Source: Paractinoplanes durhamensis (lineage in GTDB: Bacteria > Actinomycetota > Actinomycetes > Mycobacteriales > Micromonosporaceae). From it: a stretch of 64,000 nt of DNA. Shown piece after piece: positions 26,209 to 36,806 of this stretch. How positions within the stretch are numbered: the stretch's first letter is position 1; each line of letters begins with the position of its first letter. The stretch lies in NCBI RefSeq assembly GCF_016862175.1, contig NZ_BOML01000006.1, positions 62,001 through 126,000 on the forward strand. Reading direction: 5' to 3'. Under the pieces are notes generated by a model. It was not told where the DNA came from. It saw only the letters and a program-made list of their open reading frames with translations, and searched no databases. The position numbers and the translations under genes are program-made.

Positions 26209-26816
26209 GAGCGCCTCCCCGCACCGACCGGCTCCCGCGAACGCGACGCGACCTGCTCGATCAGGGTCCGGGCGAACGCGCCGGCCTGCGCTCCGGTCCG
26301 GCCGGTCACCAGGTCGTCGTCGACCACCACGTCGGCGTCCTCGTAGCGGGCGCCCATGTTCAGGGCGTCGCCGTACAGGTTGGGGTGACAGACCAGCCGG
26401 CGTCCGCGGATCAGCTCGGGCACCCGGGACATCAGCCACAGCCCGTGGCAGATGATCCCCTTCACGATGCCCGGCTCGGCGAACGCCCGGCGCATCAGGT
26501 CGGTGGCCGGCGGCAGCTCGGCCAGGTTCTCGCTGTACCGCAGCCGGTCGGACACCATCGCCGACGGGATGATCAGCGCCGAGTAGGAGCGCAGTTCCTC
26601 GTCGCTCATGTTCTCGAAGCTCTCGGTGCAGACGAACGGCGCCTTGTACTCGTGCCCGGTGAAGGTCAGCGACGGCTGCCCCCACATCCGGGTGAGGAAG
26701 TGCACCTCGGCGCCCTCCTCCGGGAACCGGTAGCGGTAGTACCAGATCTCGTGCTCGTAGAAGTCGCTCTCGAGCAGGATCCCGATCTTCTTGCCTTCCA
26801 GCAGCACCCGAGTCAC
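26205..26816 (-). CDS. DJ-1/PfpI superfamily protein, second of a pair
   Basis: A 203-aa protein from GTG 26816, coupled to the previous gene by a GTGA overlap. It has the class-I glutamine-amidotransferase-like core: I-G-I-L-L-E-S-D-F-Y-E-H-E at the N-terminus (Glu near residue 16 is typical) and a nucleophile elbow G-I-I-C123-H124-G. The Cys-His pair is characteristic of PfpI/DJ-1 proteins. Members include glyoxalase III, amidases, hydratases and proteases. Here position between another DJ-1 paralogue and a TPP enzyme suggests a metabolic step, for example hydration or deglycation of an aldehyde intermediate. This is inference. Confidence 0.87.
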   Translation of the reverse strand: MTRVLLEGKKIGILLESDFYEHEIWYYRYRFPEEGAEVHFLTRMWGQPSLTFTGHEYKAPFVCTESFENMSDEELRSYSALIIPSAMVSDRLRYSENLAELPPATDLMRRAFAEPGIVKGIICHGLWLMSRVPELIRGRRLVCHPNLYGDALNMGARYEDADVVVDDDLVTGRTGAQAGAFARTLIEQVASRSREPVGAGRRS

Positions 26817-27676
26817 CAGCCGTATCGACGTACGTTGCGATCCAGGACGTCGACCAGCGCCCGCCCGCAGCCGACCGAGGACTCGGTCGACCGGGCGGTG
26901 ATGAACGGGTAGTCCACGATGACCGACTCGGAGTGCCCGACGTTGCCGATGAACTCGCCCTCCGGCCCGACCGCGTCGCGCAGGATGAACTCCAGCGGAT
27001 AGAACGGCGGCCCGAAGTTGATGTATTCGTCGCCGAAGCCCTTCTTCGAGCCATCGACCGCGTGCGGCCCCTCGAACCCGGTGCCGTCGTGGAAGTCGTA
27101 GTCGATCGGGTGGCCGGTGACCCGCTTGCCGCGGATCAGGCTCAGCTTGCGCAGCGGATCCCGGGCGAAGGCGAGGGTGGCGACGCCGTAACAGACCGCC
27201 GCGATCGGCCGGTCCAGCCGGACGAAACCCAGCACGAGCTCGTGCAGCCGCTGGTTGTTGGCCAGGTCCACCATGGCCCCGCTGCCGCCGACGATGACCA
27301 GCGCGTCGTACCCGGGCAGGTCGTGACTGACGATGCGTTCGATCGCCTGGTGGTACGCCTCCATGTCGCGCAGATAGGTCGGCGAGCTCGGGTACGGCCG
27401 GACCGGCACCCAGTCGGCGAGGTTGTGCGGCTTGTCGAGCCGGTGCGACGCGTCCAGGTCGCGGGTGCGCCCGGCCATGTCGTCGCTCGTCACCGACTTG
27501 CCCTGCGGCGGGTCGACGAAGCCGGGGGCCATGCTGACCGCGAGCGGCGTGGGCCGGTTCCCGGTCGGGGTGAGGAACTCCACCTCGTACCCGGCCTTGT
27601 CGCAGGCCTCGAGCGGGCCGATCAGTTCCTCGCCCCAGTAACCCCACTCGGAGATCGCGAAGAGCACCCGGGTCAT
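26813..27676 (-). CDS. DJ-1/PfpI superfamily protein, first of a pair
   Basis: A 287-aa protein from ATG 27676, overlapping the epimerase-STAS stop as ATGA. The core strand V-L-F-A-I-S-E-W-G-Y-W-G-E-E, a glycine-rich V-I-V-G-G-S-G-A (near 127-134) and the elbow A-A-V-C162-Y-G-V-A identify it. It is longer than usual (family 180-230) because of an insertion at about 40-115 and a C-terminal extension. Such longer forms occur among Hsp31-like glyoxalase III enzymes. It is only distantly similar to the next gene, so the pair probably forms a heteromer or catalyses separate steps. Cytoplasmic; no signal peptide. Confidence 0.87.
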   Translation of the reverse strand: MTRVLFAISEWGYWGEELIGPLEACDKAGYEVEFLTPTGNRPTPLAVSMAPGFVDPPQGKSVTSDDMAGRTRDLDASHRLDKPHNLADWVPVRPYPSSPTYLRDMEAYHQAIERIVSHDLPGYDALVIVGGSGAMVDLANNQRLHELVLGFVRLDRPIAAVCYGVATLAFARDPLRKLSLIRGKRVTGHPIDYDFHDGTGFEGPHAVDGSKKGFGDEYINFGPPFYPLEFILRDAVGPEGEFIGNVGHSESVIVDYPFITARSTESSVGCGRALVDVLDRNVRRYGW

Positions 27677-29859
27677 GACCGACCACCCTTGCGCCCGCCG
27701 GCCGTGGCCAGTTCCTGGTACAGCTCGCTGTCCTGGAGCTGCTGGGCGACCTGGCCCTTGGCCCCGATCACGTCGAGGGTGAACTCGCGATGCTGCTTGG
27801 TCAGGGCGAGATAGCGGACCGCCTGTGGATCCAGATAGACCAGGTCGGTCACGTCGAAGCTGATCGTGTCGCAGCCCGCGGTGAGCGCGGCCTCCACCTG
27901 TTCGCGCAGCACCGACAGGTCGGCCACGGCGAGCGTGCCGAGCAGCGAGATCTGCGCCCGCCCGCCGGTGGTGTCCAGCGTGTCGGCGCTGAAGGAGACC
28001 GAGACCGGCGCCAGCCGTACGCGTACCGTCTGCTGCTCCTGGCTGCGCGGCAGCCGCACGGTCAGGCCGGTCGGGTCGAAGTCGCGGTGTTCGTGGCCGT
28101 TGACCCAGACCTGCTCGATCTTCACGCTCTTCGGCGGGAGCAGGTCGGGCGAGACCCGCAGCATCCCGTTGAAGGCGCCCGGCTGCGGCCGGAAGTAGAA
28201 GTCCATCGGCTGGTTGTTGGACAGCAGGTTGCCGTAGACCGAGGCCAGGAAGGCCAGTTCCGCGCTGTGGTACATGGCCATCGAGTGCGAGCCCTTGCTG
28301 CGCTCGCCGCCGAGGGCGAACGGCATGCCGTTGGCCAGGACGTTGAAGTAGACGCCGCCGGCCCCGGTGTCGAGCATCCAGGCGTTGTAGAACGCCGCGC
28401 TCTCCCGGGCCTGCTTGGCGTACTCCGGCTTGCCGAAGACGCCGTTCAGGATCAGGTAGGCCAGGATGCCCTGCTCCTGCTGCCACCAGGCTTTGCGGTC
28501 GTGCCAGACCAGCCGGTGGAACTTCTCCCCCGGCTGTTTGACCCGCTCGACCATGTCGTACCAGCCGCCGCGCTGACGGTCGCTGCCGACGCCGGGCATC
28601 AGGTCGGCGATCTTCTCGGCGAACGCGACGTACTCGGCCTTGGGCCGGGTGCTGTTGACCCGCATCAGGTTCCACGCGATCTTCAGGTTGTGCCCGACGA
28701 TCGCCCGGTTCAGCTGGGAGCCGTACTTCTGGTCCTTGCGCCAGTCACCGAAGAACTTCTCCTGGACGAACGGGCTGTTCTCGTAGTCCGGGAAGTGCTG
28801 GGTGATGGTGTCGCACTGGTCCTCGAGCATGTCGGCGAACCGTTCCTCGCCGGTGGCCAGGAACAGATTGATGAGGTACGCCGGGATGTGGTCGCCGACC
28901 GAGTTCCAGTTCTTGCGGTCCCGGTTGGTGCGGCCGCCCTCGTTCAGCGCCGGGCTCAGCGGGTCGAACGTCACCGGATCGATGTGTGAGTAGTACCCGC
29001 GCCGCGGCGTACCGTCGGAGAAGTTGGTCTTGTCCTTGAAGTATTTGTCGAACAGATTGACCGTGAGGTCGATGATCTCGCGGAGCTTCGGATCGCCGGT
29101 GATCCGGTACACCTGGGTCAGGCCGGCCAGCGCGTAGATCTGCTCGTAGCACGGGATGGCGTCGTAGTCGTCGCCGAACTCGGAGGCGAGGATCTTCCGC
29201 TCGGTGCCGTCCGGCTGGATCGTGATGGCGTGGTACCAGTACGCGATCTCCGCGGTCCGGTCCACGCAGCAGAGATGATCGATCAGGTACTGCGCGCCGG
29301 ACGACGCGGCGTCCAGATAGGGCTGCTTCCCGGAGATCATGTACGCGGTGGCCAGACCGTAGATGAGTCGGGAGATCGTGTCGGTCTCCTGCCGCGTCGA
29401 CTGCGTGGCGGTGCCGAGCATGGTCAGGTCGGTGCGGTAGTTGCGGAAGTCGAACGTCGTCGCGCCCGGCCCGAACTCGGAGTCGAGGTAGAAGTCGGCG
29501 ATTTTGACGATCTGCTTGAGCCACCAGTCCTGCGACTCGAACCGGTACTCGTCGGCCTCCTTGCCGAACAGCGTGACGTGCTTGGCCTCGAAGGCCGTCC
29601 CGTCCGCCTCGGCCGGGTAGAACACCCCGTACACATGGATGAACCGGCCCGGCTGCATGAGCCCGCGCAGCTGGGCGGTGGCGTCGATGTACGCCTCGCC
29701 CAGATTGCGCATCATCTCGCCGACGGTGTTCACGGTGAGCTTGACCGAGTACGGCCGGCCGTCCGAGGTATGCAGCTCCGCGATGTCAGTGTCCGGGTCG
29801 TACCCGGTGAGGTAACCGGCGATGAGATCCGAGAACGTGAAGTCCAACGCGTTGGACAC
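27673..29859 (-). CDS. N-acylglucosamine 2-epimerase-like (alpha/alpha)6-barrel protein with C-terminal STAS domain
   Basis: A 728-aa protein from GTG 29859 with GGAGG four bases upstream; this start avoids a low-quality N-terminal extension. About 100-560 resembles the AGE/cellobiose-epimerase barrel: repeated helices with G-Y-Y-S-H-I-D, G-D-H-I-P-A-Y-L-I-N-L, V-G-H-N-L-K-I-A-W-N and an R-K-A-W-W-Q-Q-E-Q-G segment, including His residues where the catalytic pair usually lies. Residues about 615-720 form a STAS domain (S-L-L-G-T-L..., D-L-V-Y-L-D-P-Q-A-V-R-Y-L). The STAS phosphosite Ser/Thr after the Asp is a Pro here. First gene of the eight-gene operon. The fusion suggests a regulated or scaffolded epimerase; function is unproven. 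Confidence 0.78.
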   Translation of the reverse strand: MSNALDFTFSDLIAGYLTGYDPDTDIAELHTSDGRPYSVKLTVNTVGEMMRNLGEAYIDATAQLRGLMQPGRFIHVYGVFYPAEADGTAFEAKHVTLFGKEADEYRFESQDWWLKQIVKIADFYLDSEFGPGATTFDFRNYRTDLTMLGTATQSTRQETDTISRLIYGLATAYMISGKQPYLDAASSGAQYLIDHLCCVDRTAEIAYWYHAITIQPDGTERKILASEFGDDYDAIPCYEQIYALAGLTQVYRITGDPKLREIIDLTVNLFDKYFKDKTNFSDGTPRRGYYSHIDPVTFDPLSPALNEGGRTNRDRKNWNSVGDHIPAYLINLFLATGEERFADMLEDQCDTITQHFPDYENSPFVQEKFFGDWRKDQKYGSQLNRAIVGHNLKIAWNLMRVNSTRPKAEYVAFAEKIADLMPGVGSDRQRGGWYDMVERVKQPGEKFHRLVWHDRKAWWQQEQGILAYLILNGVFGKPEYAKQARESAAFYNAWMLDTGAGGVYFNVLANGMPFALGGERSKGSHSMAMYHSAELAFLASVYGNLLSNNQPMDFYFRPQPGAFNGMLRVSPDLLPPKSVKIEQVWVNGHEHRDFDPTGLTVRLPRSQEQQTVRVRLAPVSVSFSADTLDTTGGRAQISLLGTLAVADLSVLREQVEAALTAGCDTISFDVTDLVYLDPQAVRYLALTKQHREFTLDVIGAKGQVAQQLQDSELYQELATAGGRKGGRS

Positions 29860-29890
29860 AGTGCCTCCAAAGGCGGGGAAGGAGAGCTGG

Positions 29891-32026
<2,136 letters not shown>

Positions 32027-32121
32027 GAACACATCCTGAGGCTGTCCGTAATGGCTTGCTATCCGCGTCGGGGTCAGCGTAGGTGAGCTTTCGTGCATGC
32101 TGCTGAGGTTCGGAGATTTGG

Positions 32122-32901
32122 TTACTCCGCCAGCAACGTCACGGCGTTCTGGTAGCTGTCCGGCCCGACCCGGATGTCCCCGTAGAACGGGTAGTTGAGT
32201 TCGGTCACCAGAAACAGGTTGATGCCGACCGTGGCCGTCACCCCGATCAGCAGGATCCGGCGCAACACGCCGTCCCGCACCCCACACGTCAGGCACAGCC
32301 CCAGCACCACCACCGAACTGCCGAGGACCGCGAGCCAGACAACGCCCGGGAGTTGCTGATCGTGGGCCAGCCGAACGGATTCGACGCGCAACTCGCCGGC
32401 CTGCGTCAACCGGCCCACGGCGTCCTCGACGAAGGCGCGCTGGGCCTCGGTCCTGGGCTCGAGTTGCCCGACGGTCGCGACCAGGCCGTCGAGATCACGG
32501 CCCACCTGGAGCTGCGACTCGCCGCGGATCCGGAGTGACCAGTGGTCCACCACGTCGCGGTTGTACGCGATGGCCTCGGACCGGATCTGTTCCTGCACGG
32601 TCGCGTCGAACACCCGGCTGCCCTCGGCGATCGCCACCAGGTTGGTCGCCTCCGCCTGGGTGGCCTGTTGCGCGCTGTCGAGCTTTCCCCACAGGGTGAC
32701 GACGCACAGTCCGATCGCCACCGAATAAACGACCACCGCGGCCGAAAGCATCACACCGGCCGCATCGTTGTGATCGCCGCGTTCCCAATTAGGAAAAGTC
32801 CGTCTGACAATGGTCTGAAGAATCAGCATCAGCGCCGGCAGGCCGCCGAGGAAAATCAGGATGCTGAGCCATTCCGGCACGTTGAGCGCAAACCATCTCA
32901 C
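32122..32901 (-). CDS. DUF4239-like membrane protein
   Basis: A 259-aa protein from GTG 32901 with a GAGGAAGGA ribosome site about 10 nt upstream. Four hydrophobic segments (about 10-30, 48-68, 183-205, 213-232) flank a central soluble stretch rich in charged and Gln residues. The pattern (D-A-A-G-V-M-L-S-A near the second span, then N-Y-P-F-x-G-x-I-x-V near the C-terminus) matches DUF4239/bestrophin-like proteins of actinobacteria and cyanobacteria. Their function is unknown; channel activity has been suggested by fold only. It lies 95 bp upstream of glgX on the same strand and is divergent from the hypothetical gene at 33040. Confidence 0.82.
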   Translation of the reverse strand: MRWFALNVPEWLSILIFLGGLPALMLILQTIVRRTFPNWERGDHNDAAGVMLSAAVVVYSVAIGLCVVTLWGKLDSAQQATQAEATNLVAIAEGSRVFDATVQEQIRSEAIAYNRDVVDHWSLRIRGESQLQVGRDLDGLVATVGQLEPRTEAQRAFVEDAVGRLTQAGELRVESVRLAHDQQLPGVVWLAVLGSSVVVLGLCLTCGVRDGVLRRILLIGVTATVGINLFLVTELNYPFYGDIRVGPDSYQNAVTLLAE

Positions 32902-33039
32902 TGAACGCGTCCTTCCTCATTCCGGGTGATGCGTTCGGCATTCATCCTGACCGCGGCAACACCGCGGCAGCGTCGATTCGCGCGAAGGCGGCGGCCAGGC
33001 CCACCGGGCCCGGTACCGTCCAAGGCCGTGAGGGCGATG

Positions 33040-33726
33040 ATGTCGTGCCGCACCGGCTCCGCCGACCGCGCGACGGTCGAACAGGCGCTCGCCGCGATGG
33101 GCTGGTGTCCGGACCACCCCGACGATTCGCCGTACCTGCGAGGCCGGCGGGCCGAGATCGTGGCCAAGCTCCCCGAGACGGTCCGGGCCGACCTCATGAT
33201 GCGCGACCCGGTACTGATCACCACGTTCCCGAACGTGTGGGGCCTCGCCTCCTTCGACCGCCGCGGCGCCCTGCTTCTGTGCCTGTTCGGCGACGACCTG
33301 GCGGCCCTCAAGGACCAGTGCGTGCACGCGGTCGCCGCGTTCCCGCCCACCTTCGAACAGGTGGTGGCCGACCAGCGCTGCGAATTCGACCCGCACGTCG
33401 AGGTACGGCGCTTCGACGGCAACGCGCTTGTCGCGCGCGGTGCCATCAGCAGCACCCGGCACATCCGCTTCCGCCGGTACGTGTGGAGCGTGCGCCGCCG
33501 CGAACGGGTCGTCCTGCTCGCGCTGATCGGCCTGTGCGTCCTGTCGACGGCGGCCGCGTTCCTGCTCTACCTGTTCTTCGACGGCAGCGACTGGGCCTAC
33601 GTCCGCGGCTACCTGGACCGCCTGTCCAGCGCGGTGCAGACCGCCACCGTCATCATGGCGGTCAACCTGATCTTCGAGTACCGCGACTGGAAGGGCGCCA
33701 AAACCATCATCGAGTGGAGTACCTAG
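33040..33726 (+). CDS. Hypothetical protein with two C-terminal membrane segments
   Basis: A 228-aa protein if started at ATG 33040, five bases after AGGG; ATG 33037 and GTG 33028 are in frame and possible. Residues 1-150 are soluble with no motif I recognise (M-G-W-C-P-D-H-P-D-D, then V-L-I-T-T-F-P-N-V-W-G-L-A-S). Two hydrophobic segments lie at about 163-188 and 203-220. It may be anchored with the N-terminal domain in the cytoplasm. It is divergent from the DUF4239 gene, and a strong hairpin follows. No function can be assigned. Confidence 0.7.
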   Translation: MSCRTGSADRATVEQALAAMGWCPDHPDDSPYLRGRRAEIVAKLPETVRADLMMRDPVLITTFPNVWGLASFDRRGALLLCLFGDDLAALKDQCVHAVAAFPPTFEQVVADQRCEFDPHVEVRRFDGNALVARGAISSTRHIRFRRYVWSVRRRERVVLLALIGLCVLSTAAAFLLYLFFDGSDWAYVRGYLDRLSSAVQTATVIMAVNLIFEYRDWKGAKTIIEWST

Positions 33727-33770
33727 ACGAGTAGGTCCCACCTGTGGTCCGCATTCGCCCCGGAACACAG

Positions 33771-33804
33771 AGAAGCCCTTCACCTTTTCGGGTGAAGGGC
33801 TTCT
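33771..33804. terminator. Terminator between hypothetical gene and tRNA-Met
   Basis: A perfect 14-bp inverted repeat (AGAAGCCCTTCACC / GGTGAAGGGCTTCT) with a six-base loop. It lies 45 bp after the upstream stop and 17 bp beyond the 3' end of the convergent tRNA, so it can end both transcripts. Confidence 0.8.
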
Positions 33805-33820
33805 GAACTGCACTTCGTTG

Positions 33821-33894
33821 TAGCGGGGACAGGATTTGAACCTGCGACCTCTGGGTTATGAGCCCAGCGAGCTACCGAGCTGCTCCACCCCGCG
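33821..33894 (-). tRNA. Initiator tRNA-Met (CAT), copy 1
   Basis: A 74-nt cloverleaf on the minus strand: acceptor stem CGCGGGG / CCCCGCT, D-arm GAGC/GCTC, anticodon stem CTGGG/CCCAG with loop CTCATAA, and T-arm GCAGG-TTCAAAT-CCTGT. The unpaired C1-T72 position and the GGG/CCC run in the anticodon stem are initiator hallmarks. CCA is not encoded. Identical to the copy at 38472-38545. Confidence 0.96.
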
Positions 33895-33945
33895 TCGGTA
33901 GGTAAACCATACCCTGCGGCGTGGAGGGCCCGCCGGCGGGGGTCC

Positions 33946-33976
33946 CCCGGCCACCGGCCCGGCCCCGGTGGCCGGG
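33946..33976. terminator. Terminator downstream of SGNH hydrolase gene
   Basis: A 12-bp stem (CCCGGCCACCGG / CCGGTGGCCGGG) with a seven-base loop, starting 10 bp after the SGNH hydrolase stop on the minus strand. No U-tract, as is common in high-GC actinobacteria. Confidence 0.7.
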
Positions 33977-33985
33977 CTCAAGGCC

Positions 33986-34918
33986 TTACCCCAGCACCGC
34001 CGGGAGCGGAATGTACCGCCCGAGCAGCTGATCCCCGGCCGCGTTCGGGTGGTAGCAGTCGTTGCGCAGGTCGGCGATCATCACGGTCGGATCGGCCGGA
34101 TCCCGCAGCACCGCGTCGAAGTCGAGGACCTCGTCGAAGACCCCGCCGGTCCGGATCCACTCGTTGACCGCGAGCCGGTTCTTCTCCTTGTCGCTGCCGG
34201 CCGCGTTGCACATCGGCAGCACCGTCGCCCCGACGATCCGCAGGTGCCGGGCGTGCACCCGGTCGGCGATCCCGCGCATCGCCGCGATGACCTGCGCGGC
34301 CGGGGCCGGCGGCGCGTTGTCCCCGCCACCGAGGTCGTTGGTGCCTTCGAGCAGCAGCACCGTGCGCACCCCGGGCACCGAGAACACGTCCCGGTCGAGG
34401 CGCTGCGGCGCCGGCGGCCCGCAGCACTGGCCGGTCGGGTCGTACGGGTTGGGCTGCACGCTGACCGTGTTGCCGGAGATCCCGGCGTTGGCCACGGCGA
34501 CCCGGGCCTCGGCAGGCAGCGTGTTGAGCCGGTCGGCGAGCACATCGGTCCACCGCTGCCCCGGCGGCCCGTACGCGTTGTAGCCGTCCGTGATGGAATC
34601 GCCCAGCGTGACCAGAGTCCCCTTGGCCGCCGGCCGATCGGCGCTGATCAGATCGAGCCACCAGGTCTGCCCCGGGTGATACCCGGCCGCGGTGCTGCTG
34701 GTGTTGCCCGGAATCACCGGGTAGCCGGGGAACGCGGCGTCCGAGACGTCCGCGGCGGTATTCCCGCCGGTGCCGATGTATGCCGACCAGATGCCGGCGG
34801 CGCCGGAAGCGGCGGTGGAACCGCTGGTGGCACCGGCCGAGTTGGCCGCGCTGAGGGTGGAGACGGCGGTCAGGGCGACGATCAGGCCCGTGATCCACCG
34901 GCGACGGACGGAACGCAC
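33986..34918 (-). CDS. Secreted SGNH/GDSL-family hydrolase
   Basis: The preferred start is GTG 34918 with GGAGG eight bases upstream, giving 310 aa; ATG 34933 and 34963 are in frame. An N-terminal RRRW plus hydrophobic segment ending in A-N-S-A-G-A is a Sec signal peptide. SGNH blocks are clear: T-L-G-D-S-I-T-D-G (nucleophile Ser), N-A-G-I-S-G-N (Gly), E-G-T-N-D (Asn), and D-C-Y-H-P-N, which supplies the Asp and His of the triad. Six cysteines at most, some probably disulfide-bonded. It is an extracellular esterase or lipase; actinobacterial relatives include deacetylases and lipases. Flanked by hairpins on both sides, so probably monocistronic. Confidence 0.9.
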   Translation of the reverse strand: MRSVRRRWITGLIVALTAVSTLSAANSAGATSGSTAASGAAGIWSAYIGTGGNTAADVSDAAFPGYPVIPGNTSSTAAGYHPGQTWWLDLISADRPAAKGTLVTLGDSITDGYNAYGPPGQRWTDVLADRLNTLPAEARVAVANAGISGNTVSVQPNPYDPTGQCCGPPAPQRLDRDVFSVPGVRTVLLLEGTNDLGGGDNAPPAPAAQVIAAMRGIADRVHARHLRIVGATVLPMCNAAGSDKEKNRLAVNEWIRTGGVFDEVLDFDAVLRDPADPTVMIADLRNDCYHPNAAGDQLLGRYIPLPAVLG

Positions 34919-34968
34919 AGTGATCACCTCCATGCTCTCCGCGTCATATTGACACAGATCCATGAGAA

Positions 34969-34995
34969 AAGGGGCGCGTCCGGCGCGCGCCCCTT
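34969..34995. terminator. Terminator downstream of multicopper oxidase gene
   Basis: A 10-bp inverted repeat (AAGGGGCGCG / CGCGCCCCTT) with a seven-base loop, followed on the minus strand by TCTCA. It starts a few bases after the oxidase stop codon. Confidence 0.75.
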
Positions 34996-35002
34996 CCGCT
35001 CG

Positions 35003-36511
35003 TCAGGCGGTCATGACCATGAGCATGGCCATCATTCCCTCGTCCTCGTGCACGGTGTTGTGGCAATGCAGCATGTAGCCGAAGGTGTTGTCGGCGTAGT
35101 CGGTGAATTGCATCGCGATGACCGTGGTGCTCTGCGGCGAGATCAGGATGGTGTCCTTCCATTCCGCATTCGCGCCGGTCGGCGCCGTTCCGTTGACGGT
35201 CTGCACCTGGAACGGCACGTCGTGCAGGTGGAACGAATGGGTCAGACCGGTGGCGTTGGTGATGGTCCATACCTCGGTCGCGCCCAACGTCGTCATGATC
35301 TCGCTGGCTTCCATCGCCGCCATCGTGGTCCCGGCCACCTTGTTGATGAACATGGTGTTGCCGGTGTTCGACAACGCGATCGTCCGGGTCGCATCGGGGT
35401 CGCTGACGTCCAGCGCGGTGAAGGTGTTGAGCGAGCTGGGCAGGTCGTCGGCCGCGGTGGTGGCGGTGGACGTGAGGGTGAGGATCGATGACGTCCCACT
35501 GCCGCCCCGCGCACCACCGGCGGCGACCGTGGCCTGCAGGGTGATGCTGCCGCCGGAGCTGGTGAGGTCGAGGCAGATCTCGGCCCGCTCCCCGCCCACG
35601 AGCTGCAGGGTGGTGACCGAGAGCGGCTTCGACAGCAACGCCGCGTCCGTGGCGACCTGGGTGAAGCTCTTCCCGTCGGTGCGGGTGACCGTAATGATGT
35701 CCGCGATCGACGCGTTGAGCAGGTGGAACCGCACCCGCCCGGCGTCCACCTCGAGGGTCGGCGTCCCGTTGACGGCCACATTGGACCCGTTGACCAGCAG
35801 CGGGAACGACGTGGTGGCGGCGAGCTCGCCGGCCGTGGTGGATTGGATGACCCCGCCCGAGCTCACCGGCAGCGACTGGACGATGAGCGGGAACTGGTCG
35901 GTCCCGTAGGTGTTCGGCAGCGCCGCGGCCCCGTCGGTCGCGTCGTCGACGATGAGCATCCCGGCCAGACCGCTGGCCACCTGCTCGGACGTGGTGCCGA
36001 GCGCGTGCGGATGGAACCAGAGCGTGGCCGCCCCCTGATTGATCTCGAACGACGGCGAGAACGTCCCGCCGGCGTCGATCGTGTTCTGCGGCCCGCCGTC
36101 GACCGACGGCGGGATGTGCGCCCCGTGCCAGTGCACGGTGCTGACGTCGTCGAGGTTGTTGGTGATGTCCATCTGGACGGTGTCGCCCTGCTTCACCTTG
36201 ATCACCGGCCCGAGGAACGACTGGTTGAAGCCGTTGGTGGCACTGCTGACCCCACTGAGCAGGGTCGTGGTGCCGCTCTGCATGGCGAGTGTGTAGACGT
36301 CGGTCCCGCCGCTGGTGGTCGGTTCCAGCAGGGTCGGGATCTTGAGGGTGCCGGAGGCGGTGGCCGCCCGGGCCGGCTCGGCGAGGCGGAGGCTGGTGCC
36401 GGTCGCGGCGCCGACCAGGGCCAGCGCCCCGATGCCGCGAAGCAGGCTGCGACGGGAGATCACCGGCATGCTCTGGACCGACGTCAATATCGGCCGCTGC
36501 TGATCTGTCAT
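35003..36511 (-). CDS. Tat-exported multicopper oxidase
   Basis: A 502-aa protein from ATG 36511. No clear ribosome site is visible, and an ATG 42 bases downstream is possible. A twin-arginine signal (S-R-R-S-L-L-R-G, then hydrophobic, E-P-A-R-A) indicates folded export. The copper sites are complete: H-W-H-G near 127, W-F-H-P-H near 166, H-S-F-H-L-H near 424 and H-C-H-N-T-V-H-E-D-E-G-M-M near 479, with the type-1 Cys and the two His between trinuclear and type-1 sites. The length fits CotA/bilirubin-oxidase/FtsP-like enzymes. Likely reaction: four-electron reduction of O2 while oxidising phenols, metals or bilirubin-like compounds outside the cell. Substrate unknown. Confidence 0.93.
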   Translation of the reverse strand: MTDQQRPILTSVQSMPVISRRSLLRGIGALALVGAATGTSLRLAEPARAATASGTLKIPTLLEPTTSGGTDVYTLAMQSGTTTLLSGVSSATNGFNQSFLGPVIKVKQGDTVQMDITNNLDDVSTVHWHGAHIPPSVDGGPQNTIDAGGTFSPSFEINQGAATLWFHPHALGTTSEQVASGLAGMLIVDDATDGAAALPNTYGTDQFPLIVQSLPVSSGGVIQSTTAGELAATTSFPLLVNGSNVAVNGTPTLEVDAGRVRFHLLNASIADIITVTRTDGKSFTQVATDAALLSKPLSVTTLQLVGGERAEICLDLTSSGGSITLQATVAAGGARGGSGTSSILTLTSTATTAADDLPSSLNTFTALDVSDPDATRTIALSNTGNTMFINKVAGTTMAAMEASEIMTTLGATEVWTITNATGLTHSFHLHDVPFQVQTVNGTAPTGANAEWKDTILISPQSTTVIAMQFTDYADNTFGYMLHCHNTVHEDEGMMAMLMVMTA

Positions 36512-36806
36512 GGCCGGGAAACGTATGAACGATTCCTGTGTCCACGGTGTGCAGTTATTGTCAAAATCCTCAGACTGTCCACAGAAAAACGACGCCAATT
36601 GTGTACGCCCTGTAATTACGCCTGATGAACCCTGAAATTCAGCCGCCCAGCAATGAGTTTCCTGTGCGCCGGCTCAAAACACTTCCATGGCCCGCTGACA
36701 GCAACCATCGATGGCTTTCACAGCGACGAACCGCACTGTAAGCCCTCATCCGCGGGTCAGCGAATCCGCCCATTCCCGCATGCCAGAAATCCGGAGAGGA
36801 AATCCC

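Noticed and set aside
24529..27054. An 841-codon frame that would fuse the TPP enzyme to a large N-terminal extension
   Set aside because: Everything upstream of ATG 26208 is an off-frame reading of the DJ-1 gene; the ATGA overlap marks the true start.
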